From Lachnospiraceae bacterium (GTDB taxonomy: Bacteria; Bacillota; Clostridia; Oscillospirales; CAG-272): DNA of 64,000 bases. The position numbers were made by a program, and so were the translations under genes. The notes below the pieces were generated by a model. It did not search any database, had not been told where the DNA came from, and saw only the letters and a list, made by a program, of their open reading frames with translations. The stretch covers positions 1 through 64,000 of the forward strand of contig JAKSPT010000010.1 of the NCBI GenBank assembly GCA_024404495.1. Direction: 5' to 3'. Below, piece by piece: positions 57,300-64,000 of this stretch. The first letter of the stretch is position 1, and every line of letters starts with the position of its first letter.

Positions 57300-59207
57300 T
57301 CATTTCAGGTTTCTGTTTTCGCGGTAGCCCTGCCACACGACCTCGAAGGAATCGGAGGTATCGGGGATCGGACGGACGGGACGCCAAGCGGCTTTCGGCT
57401 GTCCTTCCCCGTCGAGCGACACGGTCTGGATCCTGTCCGCGGCGGTGCCGGTCGGCGGCAGGAAGCGGAACGCCTCGGGGAGCCCGGGGCGGAGAACGCC
57501 GTTTTTGCTCACCGTGATCGCCGAGCCGCGCGAAGCGCCGACCGTTTCCGCGTAATCGAGCATCGCGGTCAGCACAGCGAGAGCGGTGACGATCAGATCC
57601 TTCGCGCGGTAAGCGGCAAAGGCGTCGGGCGTGCGGAGCGAGGAAAGGTTTTCTTCCTCTTTTTTCAGCTCGGAAAGGAACGCCGCGATCGCGTCCGGTT
57701 CACGGATCGCCGCGCCGACCTTACTCATCCCGTCGCGCACCCGGCGGATGAGAGAAAGGGCGTTTTCCTCTCCGTCGGTCAGCGAAGAGAGGAAAGCAAG
57801 ATGTGTTTTTTCGGCATCGGCAAGCGCGGTCTCAAACTCCGCGTCGGTGACCGGCGCTTTTTCTATGAAGGACAGATGCTCCGCGGCGCGGAGCGAGCCG
57901 ACCTGCCCGGCGTTGAGCGCGCTTCCGCCCGGTCTTCTGACGCCGTGCGTTCCGGCACATTCACCGGCGGCGTAGAGCCCCGTGACGCGGGTCTGCCAAT
58001 GGTGATCGACAGAGATGCCGCCGTTATGGTGCTGGGCGCAGAGGGCGATTTTCACCCGTTCCGAAGCAAGGTCAACGCCCTTCGAGCGGTAGAGCGCGAT
58101 CGCGGGAGCGTTCATTTTTTCCAGTCTTTCGATCGGTGTGCCGAAGCAGGCGGCGCATTTTTCAAGATAGACCCTTGCCTCGTCGGAAAGGCGGGAAAAG
58201 TCGATCTCCTTCAGTCCGAAGGGGTTTTTCCGGTAGTCGAGATATACCCTTCTGCCCTTCATTTTTTCTTCGCGGTAGACGAGGAGGTCGATGACCGAGG
58301 AGCCGTTTTCGGCTTTCGCGGAGTCGAAGGGCCACTGATAGCCCTTGAGAAAGACCGCCGAGAGCGCGGCATAGGGATCGCCGCCGAAATCGTCGAGGAG
58401 GAATTCCCGCTCGTCCCCGTCCTCTCCGACTGAGACGAAGCAGGGGAGCACCTGCATATAGGTGCCCGACACGTTCCAGCGCGGAGAAACGGTGGCAAGA
58501 CCGTACTGCCACTCGGTGAGGTTCTGCGTTTCCGCTCCTGCACGGAGCGCGAGTCCGGTCGAACCGGTCTGGGAAGCGGGATACACGCTGTCGGCGTAGA
58601 GCCCCGCGGGACCTCCGGTGCAGAGGACGACGTTTTCGGTGCGGAAGGCGGTGAGGCCTCCCTTTTCGTCGACGCAGAGGAGACCGACGGTCTTCCGTCC
58701 GGTTTTCGTCGGGACGGTCAGGACCTCGACCGCCGTCAGGTGATCGAAGACCGGGATCTTCATTTCCCTTGCACGCTTTTCGAGCGCCTCGGTCATAAAC
58801 TTCGAGGTCAGCGGTCCCGCGCTCGTCGCGCGTTCGCCGGGATCGTGGTCGGTCTTATAGCCGGTATAGCAGCCGTAGCGGTCGGTCGGAAATTCCACGC
58901 CCGCCGAAACGAGGTTCAGGAAGCAGGGGACCGAAAGCGCCGCCTCGCAGAGGGCGTTGTCTCCGTCGACCGCGCCGCCCGCGAAGAGATCCTCCGCCAT
59001 CGCGCAAATGCTGTCCGGATGGGAACCGGAGAGCGAGAGCTTATAGTAGGTCTGCTTGTCGCTCCCTGCGTTGCGGGAGGTCCCGGCAAGCACGTTTTCG
59101 GTGACGAGCGCGACCGTTTTCTTCCCGAACGAGGCAATCCGGCAGGCGGCGTTCCATCCCGCCGCGCCCGAGCCGACGACCACCGCGCCGTATTCGTAAA
59201 TTATCAT
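57300..59207 (-). CDS. FAD-dependent oxidoreductase, fumarate-reductase/succinate-dehydrogenase flavoprotein type
   Basis: 635 residues. N-terminal dinucleotide-binding [41 protein letters not shown] (FAD loop), [46 protein letters not shown] and the C-terminal FAD motif [36 protein letters not shown]. Such proteins reduce or oxidise C=C bonds in small molecules; no heme or [Fe-S] partner is visible. Start ATG 59207 overlaps the SDR stop by one base (TGATG) with GGAG six bases upstream; a GTG one codon earlier is possible. Substrate unknown; context suggests it acts with the OYE and SDR enzymes. Confidence 0.88.
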   Translation of the reverse strand: MIIYEYGAVVVGSGAAGWNAACRIASFGKKTVALVTENVLAGTSRNAGSDKQTYYKLSLSGSHPDSICAMAEDLFAGGAVDGDNALCEAALSVPCFLNLVSAGVEFPTDRYGCYTGYKTDHDPGERATSAGPLTSKFMTEALEKRAREMKIPVFDHLTAVEVLTVPTKTGRKTVGLLCVDEKGGLTAFRTENVVLCTGGPAGLYADSVYPASQTGSTGLALRAGAETQNLTEWQYGLATVSPRWNVSGTYMQVLPCFVSVGEDGDEREFLLDDFGGDPYAALSAVFLKGYQWPFDSAKAENGSSVIDLLVYREEKMKGRRVYLDYRKNPFGLKEIDFSRLSDEARVYLEKCAACFGTPIERLEKMNAPAIALYRSKGVDLASERVKIALCAQHHNGGISVDHHWQTRVTGLYAAGECAGTHGVRRPGGSALNAGQVGSLRAAEHLSFIEKAPVTDAEFETALADAEKTHLAFLSSLTDGEENALSLIRRVRDGMSKVGAAIREPDAIAAFLSELKKEEENLSSLRTPDAFAAYRAKDLIVTALAVLTAMLDYAETVGASRGSAITVSKNGVLRPGLPEAFRFLPPTGTAADRIQTVSLDGEGQPKAAWRPVRPIPDTSDSFEVVWQGYRENRNLK

Positions 59208-59953
59208 CACAGACTCCGGATATGGAAGCCGCCGTCGATATCGACCGACTGCCCGGTCATATAGGGCAGCGCGCCGGTGCAGAGGGCAAACGCCGCCTTG
59301 GCGATATCCTCGGGCTGACCCCAGCGCTTGATCGGGAGAAGTCCGCCCTCGATCAGACGGTCGTATTTTTCCCTGACGCCCGCCGTCATTTCGGTGGCGA
59401 TGATGCCCGGACGGATCTCGTTGACCGGGATGCCGTACTCGGCGAGGCGCTCGGCAAAGAGCGCGGTGATCATCGAAACGCCCGCCTTCGAGACGCAGTA
59501 CTCGCCCCGGTTGACCGAAACGGCGTAGGCGGAGAGCGAGGAGGTATTGCAGATATAGCCGCGGATGCCGTCAATCGGCTCGTTTTCCTTCATCCGGTTG
59601 GCGACCGCCTGCGTCAGAAACAGCGTGCCCTTGGTGTTGATGTCCATCACGTAGTCGTAGCTTTCCTCGGTCATTTCGAGGAGGTCGTTCCGTACCTTCG
59701 GCGCGACGCCCGCCACGTTGACGAGAACGTCGATCCGTCCCGCCTCGGCGGCGGTCTCCACGAAACGCTTTCTGTCCTCACTGCTTGCGACGTCGCCCTG
59801 CACGTAAACGAAGTTTTCATGGGAAAGGATCTCTTTTGCCTTTTCGGGATCGCGGCGGCTCATACCGAAAACGGTATAGCCTGCCGCAAGAAAGATCTCT
59901 GCCGTTGCTTTTCCGATGCCGCCGAGGCATCCGGTCACCATTGCGGTTTTCAT
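59207..59953 (-). CDS. Short-chain dehydrogenase/reductase (classical SDR)
   Basis: 248 residues. Cofactor motif TGCLGGIGKAT, NVAG (VNVAGVAPK), catalytic serine in CNTSSLSAY and the YxxxK pair in EYCVSKAG; C-terminal YMTGQSVDIDGGFHIRSL is the FabG-like end. It would interconvert a hydroxyl and a ketone with NAD(P)H. ATG 59953 with AAGGTGAG seven bases upstream. Coupled to the flavoprotein gene by a one-base overlap and 27 bp after the OYE gene. Confidence 0.93.
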   Translation of the reverse strand: MKTAMVTGCLGGIGKATAEIFLAAGYTVFGMSRRDPEKAKEILSHENFVYVQGDVASSEDRKRFVETAAEAGRIDVLVNVAGVAPKVRNDLLEMTEESYDYVMDINTKGTLFLTQAVANRMKENEPIDGIRGYICNTSSLSAYAVSVNRGEYCVSKAGVSMITALFAERLAEYGIPVNEIRPGIIATEMTAGVREKYDRLIEGGLLPIKRWGQPEDIAKAAFALCTGALPYMTGQSVDIDGGFHIRSL

Positions 59954-59980
59954 CGTATTTCTCACCTTTATTATATATGA

Positions 59981-61294
59981 TTATTTGGAAAAGATTTTCC
60001 GGTACAGTTCGGTATAAAGCGGGTCGCGGATCGCGCATCCGGGCGTGCCGCCGGGCGTGCGCATGATCTCGGTGCATTTCGAGCAGGCGATGCAGCATTT
60101 TTCCTTCTTCATTCCGCCCGAAAGGATATCGCGGGCGAAATCCGGATAGGCGAAGATCGTTCTGCCGAAGCCGGCGAAGTCGAAGCCGCCGTCCTTCACG
60201 AACGCCGAAACGACGTGGGGTGCCGAGGTGCCGAGGTAGGAAAGACCGGAGCAAATCAGCTTCATTCCGGGGACCGCTTTTTTCAGTTCCGCGGTGCCGT
60301 TCAGCATTCTCGCGACGCCGAAGATCGGCGCTTCCTCCGGTTCGTAGCCGCCGCGCACGTAGGGGCGGTTGACGTGGGGATTGAAATACGGATTGCCCAT
60401 CGTGATATTGACCAGCTTCACGCCGAGCGAGGAGAGCATCCGCAGGATCTCCTTCGCCTCGGTGAAGTCGGGCGTGATGCCGTTGCCCTCTGTGACGCCG
60501 AAGCCGTAGGGATAGGGGAAGCCGTCGTAAGCGTTCATACGGGTGGAAACGAGGAAGTTCTCCCCGCAGACCTGTCTTGCGCCCGCGACGCTTTCGCGGA
60601 GGAGACGGGTACGGTTTTCAAAGCTGCCGCCGTAGCGTCCCGGACGGGTGAAGGCGGAAAGTAGCTCGCAGTTCAGATAGCGGTGGCACGCCTTGATATC
60701 CACGCCGTCGAAGCCCGCTTTTTCGGCAAGACGCGCGCCGTTCACAAGCGCCTCGCCCACGCGGTCGAGGTATTCGTCGGTGACGATGCGGTCGTCGGAG
60801 ATCGGATGATCCTTCTCAAAGATCGGGCTGTGATAGGCGATCAGCGGCGCGGGAACGCCGTCGGGCTTGCTGTATCTGCCGGAATGGGTCGCCTGCATCA
60901 CGATAACGGGGGCGTACCCGTTTTTCTTCATCGCGGTCTCTTTGATCTCCTCGACCTCGCGCTTGAAGGAATCGAGGTTGTCCTCGGTGATCCAGAGCTG
61001 ACGGGGATTTGCCCTGCCCTCCCGCATCACGGCGGTCGCCTCGAACCAGATCAGTCCCGCACCGCCTTCGGCAAAGCGGCGGTAACGGCGCTTCGTCAGC
61101 TCGTCGGGACGGCCGTCGGCGGTACCGTCGCAGCCCTCCATCGCCTGGCAGGCAAGACGGTTCGGGAAAAGATGTCCGGCAATTTCTGCCGTTTCGGCAA
61201 GCGGGGACAGATCCTCCGCGTAGGGGAGCGAAACGCCCGCCGCTTCGCACTGTTCATAGAGGGATTCTTTCGTGAAGGTGATCGCTTTTTTCAT
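59981..61294 (-). CDS. Old-Yellow-Enzyme family NADH:flavin oxidoreductase with C-terminal cysteine cluster
   Basis: 437 residues. FMN-binding TIM barrel: FPNRLACQAMEG, RYRRFAEGGAGLIWFEATAV, VMQATHSGRYS, GFDGVDIKACHRYLNCELLSAFTRPGRYGGSFENRTRLLRE and FAGFGRTIFAYPDFARD. The C-terminus CCIACSKCTEIMRTPGGTPGC has the spacing of a [4Fe-4S] site of the 2,4-dienoyl-CoA reductase / BaiCD group, but the FAD/NAD domain that usually follows is absent. The separate flavoprotein two genes downstream could supply electrons instead. Likely an enoate or enone reductase; substrate unknown. Start supported by AAAGGA 13 bases upstream. Confidence 0.92.
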   Translation of the reverse strand: MKKAITFTKESLYEQCEAAGVSLPYAEDLSPLAETAEIAGHLFPNRLACQAMEGCDGTADGRPDELTKRRYRRFAEGGAGLIWFEATAVMREGRANPRQLWITEDNLDSFKREVEEIKETAMKKNGYAPVIVMQATHSGRYSKPDGVPAPLIAYHSPIFEKDHPISDDRIVTDEYLDRVGEALVNGARLAEKAGFDGVDIKACHRYLNCELLSAFTRPGRYGGSFENRTRLLRESVAGARQVCGENFLVSTRMNAYDGFPYPYGFGVTEGNGITPDFTEAKEILRMLSSLGVKLVNITMGNPYFNPHVNRPYVRGGYEPEEAPIFGVARMLNGTAELKKAVPGMKLICSGLSYLGTSAPHVVSAFVKDGGFDFAGFGRTIFAYPDFARDILSGGMKKEKCCIACSKCTEIMRTPGGTPGCAIRDPLYTELYRKIFSK

Positions 61295-61335
61295 CTTGTT
61301 GTCACAGTCCTTTCGGGAAACGTGTTATTCTGTAT

Positions 61336-63318
61336 TTAACCTCTTGCCCCGGCAGCAAGCAGGATCTCTTCCTCCGCCGCCTCGTCGGAGAGGTAATTGT
61401 CGCGGAAGGTGTACTGCGGATGGGCGGCGTCGAGCGGTTCGTACATCGGCATATCGGGTGCCTCCGCCTTCTTTGCGTAGTTGCCGCAGATCTCGTTGAA
61501 GTCGCCCTTATAGATATAGTTGCGGTGGCAGGAAACGAGGACGTTGTCTGCGACCGTGAAGCCCTGCGAGCCGTTATCGAGATAGATTCCGCCGTAGTCG
61601 TTGTTGACCGAAACGATATAGTTTCCGCTGATATCGGTGCCGTCGTTTCTGCCGAGGGTATAGATCCCGCCGCCGTCAAACAGCACGTTCATAATGTTTT
61701 CGATATGGTTATGGCTGATCGTACTGCCGCCGAAGAGGAATTCGCCGTCTTCGTCCTCGTAGTACGCGCCGCGCATTTCCTGCCCGTTGCAGCCCCATCC
61801 CCAGCCGTAGCTGATGCCGGTATAGGGCAGATCGGAGATCGTATTATAGGAAATATCGGCGTTTTTCACGTAGCCGACCATGATCCCGCAGGCGGAGGAA
61901 TACCCCGCGCCGACGTTTTTGACGCGGTTATCGGTGATCTTATTGTTTTCGGTGAGGCGGTATTCCGTCGCGGAAAGGTTGGAGCCGTCCTTTTTCACGC
62001 AGTCGTGGAATTCGGTGGTGAAGGAGCCGAGCATGATGCCGCTCCCCGCAAGATCGGTGAAGGAATTCTTCGTGACCGAGCTGCTCTTCACGCCCTCTGA
62101 AAGCCACAGCCCCGTGCCGCCGAGGCAGGTGAAGCGGCAGCCCGTGAAGGTCACGTTTTTCAGATATTCGCCGTAAACTGCCGCCTTCGGCATCAGCCAC
62201 TTGGAATTGTCGAAGGTGGTGTCCGCCGTCATCGAAGCGGCCTTATAGACGTTGCCCTGAATGGTCAGCAGACCCTCGTCGGTCTCCGCCTGCAGCCACG
62301 TGGAATCCGAGAAGGTGAGATTGCGGAAGGAAAGCCCGGTGACGGGTTCCTTTTTCGTTCCCTTTACCGTCACGACCTCTTCGAGACAGCCGAGGACCGC
62401 TTCTGCCTTCGCCATATCCTCGCCGGAGCGCGGGATATAGTAAACCTTCCCCTCCGCGGTATCGGCGTACCATTCGCCGGGGAGATCGAGGAATTCGTAA
62501 GCGTTTTCAAGGAAGGCGAACTGGTTCGCGCTGATCGCCGCGCCGCCGAGACCCGCCGTGACGTTATAGTTTTTCCACGCGGGCTGCACCATCGTGAAGG
62601 TCGTCTTTCCGCCCGAAGAAGAAGCCGAGGAAACGCGGACGCGGGATTCGGTCCACATATTGCGGAGCACGAGGCAGACATCCGAGGGATTTTTCAGTCC
62701 CGAGGCGATCTTCAGGTCGGTCGTAAGCGTTTTATCGTCAAACGCCGCCGTGAAAAGGTTCTCCGCCGTGCGGGCGATCGTCGCGCGGACGCCGTTGACG
62801 CGGAGATCGCGCGGGGCAAAGCCGTCTTTGAAAGCGGAAAGCGCCGTCTTCGCATCACAGACCCAGATATTATTCGCTTGGTCGGCGAGCGTCCACCCGG
62901 AAAGGGGCGCGCCGCCCGAAAGGATCGCGGTCTGTCCTTCCGCGCCCTCGTAGGTCACGGTATGACCGTTTCTGCCGCCGTCCTCGGGCGTGAAAGCAAG
63001 CGTTTCGGAGAGGTAATACGTCCCGCCCGCGAGAACGACCGTCACGTCCCTGTCGGCAGACGCCGCGCGGACGGCATTCTTCGCCGCGGAAACCGTTTTC
63101 AGCGGCGCGGCGGCGGTTCCGTCGTTTTCATCAGATCCGTTCACCGGATCAACGTGGATTGTCAGCATATCGGCTTCCTCCGCAGTCGGTTCTTTCGTTC
63201 CGTCATCGGTCGTTTTACCGGACGGGGCGCCCGGATTCGCGCATCCCGCGGCGGCAAGGATCAGAAAAACTAGGCAAAGCAGCACCGCGAGCAGGTGCGG
63301 GATTCGTTGAAGCGTCAT
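61336..63318 (-). CDS. Secreted right-handed beta-helix lipoprotein
   Basis: 660 residues. Signal peptide LLAVLLCLVFLILAAAGC with lipobox cysteine at about 26. About 52-110 has the opening motif of pectate-lyase/chondroitinase-B-like helices (IHVDPVNGSDENDGTAAAPLKTVSAAKNAVRAA...VVLAGGTYYLSETL). About 330-640 carries repeated N-x-I-x-x-N and G-I-x rungs (NKITDNRVKNVGAGYSSACG, ADISYNTISDLPYTGISYG, STISHNHIENIMNVLFDGGGIYTLG). Probably a surface polysaccharide-binding or -cleaving protein. AAAGGA precedes the ATG. First gene of the five-gene unit; 41 bp before the OYE gene. Confidence 0.88.
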   Translation of the reverse strand: MTLQRIPHLLAVLLCLVFLILAAAGCANPGAPSGKTTDDGTKEPTAEEADMLTIHVDPVNGSDENDGTAAAPLKTVSAAKNAVRAASADRDVTVVLAGGTYYLSETLAFTPEDGGRNGHTVTYEGAEGQTAILSGGAPLSGWTLADQANNIWVCDAKTALSAFKDGFAPRDLRVNGVRATIARTAENLFTAAFDDKTLTTDLKIASGLKNPSDVCLVLRNMWTESRVRVSSASSSGGKTTFTMVQPAWKNYNVTAGLGGAAISANQFAFLENAYEFLDLPGEWYADTAEGKVYYIPRSGEDMAKAEAVLGCLEEVVTVKGTKKEPVTGLSFRNLTFSDSTWLQAETDEGLLTIQGNVYKAASMTADTTFDNSKWLMPKAAVYGEYLKNVTFTGCRFTCLGGTGLWLSEGVKSSSVTKNSFTDLAGSGIMLGSFTTEFHDCVKKDGSNLSATEYRLTENNKITDNRVKNVGAGYSSACGIMVGYVKNADISYNTISDLPYTGISYGWGWGCNGQEMRGAYYEDEDGEFLFGGSTISHNHIENIMNVLFDGGGIYTLGRNDGTDISGNYIVSVNNDYGGIYLDNGSQGFTVADNVLVSCHRNYIYKGDFNEICGNYAKKAEAPDMPMYEPLDAAHPQYTFRDNYLSDEAAEEEILLAAGARG

Positions 63319-63367
63319 AACGGTCCTTTCCCCGGAACATCCGGAATCAAAAATATTTATTCATATT

Positions 63368-63396
63368 ATTGTACCACGTTTCGGAGCGGTTGTCAA
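63368..63396 (-). promoter_or_regulatory. Promoter of the beta-helix / OYE / SDR / flavoprotein / acyltransferase operon
   Basis: Minus strand TTGACA (63396-63391), 17-bp spacer, TACAAT (63373-63368) preceded by TG and one base. No other promoter is apparent down to 56651. Confidence 0.85.
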
Positions 63397-63420
63397 GAAT
63401 CGGAAAAGCAGAAAAGGCAC

Positions 63421-63459
63421 AAAGAAAGACCGTCGTCGGCAAAACGCCGGGGCGGTCTT
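63421..63459 (-). terminator. Terminator of the glycerophosphodiesterase gene
   Basis: Minus strand AAAGACCG / CGGTCTTT stem with an inner CGGC/GCCG hairpin, then CTTTGTGCCTTTT, just after the stop at 63464. Confidence 0.8.
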
Positions 63460-63463
63460 TCGA

Positions 63464-64000
63464 TCATTTTTGGGGTTCAAAGCCTTCGAAAATGAAGACC
63501 TCAAACTCTTTTTTCTTTTCGTCGATCTCCTCCTGCTTCCGAAACGTCCATCCGATCTGATAAGCGCCGTAGAACGCGGAGAGCTTCCGCATCGGATGCG
63601 CGGACGTTTCCTGCTCGTACGAAATGAAATCGGGGCGGCAGAAGACGTTGAAGCCGAGGTCGCCGAGGAACCGCATCCCGACGTTCTTATCCCGGAACGC
63701 GGCGGACAACTGTCCGCGGCAGACCGAGGGGCGGTGGAAGCGGTACCACGTCGGCACGGCGGGCTGAAAAGATTGGATAAAATAGACGCCGCGATAGCGC
63801 GAGAGGACGGCGTCCGCCGTGCGGCAGAGCTTGCCGACCGAGAAGCCCTCCGCCTTGAATTCCAGCAGAACGGGCACTTTTTTGTCCACGAGGGCAAGGA
63901 ATTCCTCAAGGGTGGGGATCCTTTCCTCCGTTCCCGCAAGCTTCTGTTCCTTCAGCTCGGCGAGGGTCATTTCCTCCGGCCGTTTCGCGGTCCCGCACAT
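63464..64000 (-). CDS. Glycerophosphodiester phosphodiesterase family protein (partial, N-terminus outside window)
   Basis: The last 178 residues are present. MTLAELKEQKLAGTEERIPTLEEFLALVDKKVPVLLEFKAEG is the central part of GDPD-family TIM barrels, which hydrolyse glycerophosphodiesters to glycerol-3-phosphate and an alcohol. The N-terminal HRG...PENT half with the first catalytic histidine must lie beyond 64000, so the ATG at the very edge is not a start. The C-terminus (FFGAYQIGWTFR-like YGAYQIGWTFRKQEEIDEKK) looks complete. Confidence 0.88.
   Translation of the reverse strand: MCGTAKRPEEMTLAELKEQKLAGTEERIPTLEEFLALVDKKVPVLLEFKAEGFSVGKLCRTADAVLSRYRGVYFIQSFQPAVPTWYRFHRPSVCRGQLSAAFRDKNVGMRFLGDLGFNVFCRPDFISYEQETSAHPMRKLSAFYGAYQIGWTFRKQEEIDEKKKEFEVFIFEGFEPQK

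Overview
The window looks like a chromosomal segment of a GC-rich, strictly anaerobic, low-oxygen-adapted Firmicute (class Clostridia; Oscillospirales- or Christensenellales-like gut or rumen lineages fit best, by inference). Support from the sequence: a PolC-type replicative polymerase, L27 with the Firmicutes N-terminal extension plus its Prp protease, class III ribonucleotide reductase with NrdR, several rubrerythrins, the MEP isoprenoid pathway, lipoprotein signal peptides, and near-consensus sigma-A promoters (TTGACA - 17 bp - TATAAT, often with TG one base before the -10). No rRNA, CRISPR array, transposase, integrase or phage gene was seen.

1-18.3 kb (minus strand): the conserved translation / envelope-lipid cluster rpsB-tsf-...-pyrH-frr-uppS-cdsA-dxr-rseP-ispG-polC, split between tsf and pyrH by a separately transcribed pair of secreted carbohydrate-active lipoproteins (a GH31 alpha-glucosidase-like protein and a beta-propeller protein). 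18.5-20.3 kb: a sugar oxidoreductase / sugar isomerase pair. 20.5-25.5 kb: a mosaic of an unknown HExxH protein, tRNA-Ser, two lipoproteins, an M42 peptidase and an AT-richer leucine-repeat-like gene. 25.6-29.1 kb: ferritin-like protein, ABC exporter, nrdR and a pseudouridine synthase. 29.2-34.4 kb: oxidative-stress region with two rubrerythrin genes, a flavoredoxin-rubredoxin protein joined in frame to one of them, a Fur/PerR regulator with its own operator, a TPR/DUF4037 pair, tRNA-Gln and a tandemly duplicated structured repeat.

34.5-38.5 kb: a very large surface protein with two pectate-lyase-like beta-helices. 38.5-44 kb: folD, lgt, an ABC-F ATPase, a perfect 50-bp inverted repeat beside a DUF559 nuclease-like gene, and a zinc-ribbon protein. 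44.1-51.3 kb (plus strand): DUF1540 protein, argS, yebC, an XpaC-TelA-membrane protein operon and a GH28-like beta-helix protein. 51.3-56 kb (minus strand): L21-Prp-L27, then nrdD (carrying a C-terminal thioredoxin-like domain) and trxB behind tandem NrdR boxes. 56.6-63.4 kb (minus strand): one transcription unit of a beta-helix lipoprotein, an Old-Yellow-Enzyme flavoprotein, an SDR, a fumarate-reductase-type flavoprotein and a CatB-like acyltransferase. The right edge cuts a glycerophosphodiesterase gene.

The signals most worth following are: (i) a dispersed repeat (38514-38774, 38734-38998, 56135-56400) whose three copies keep two hairpins by compensatory base changes and each end in a terminator-like hairpin; (ii) the tandem 194-bp repeat next to tRNA-Gln, which folds into a closed multi-hairpin structure with arms resembling the tRNA 3' end; (iii) the 50-bp inverted repeat next to a DUF559 gene; (iv) the uncharacterised reductive operon at 56.6-63.4 kb; and (v) the NrdR-box / NrdD-redoxin / TrxB unit. 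All family names come from motif recognition by eye; no database search was run.
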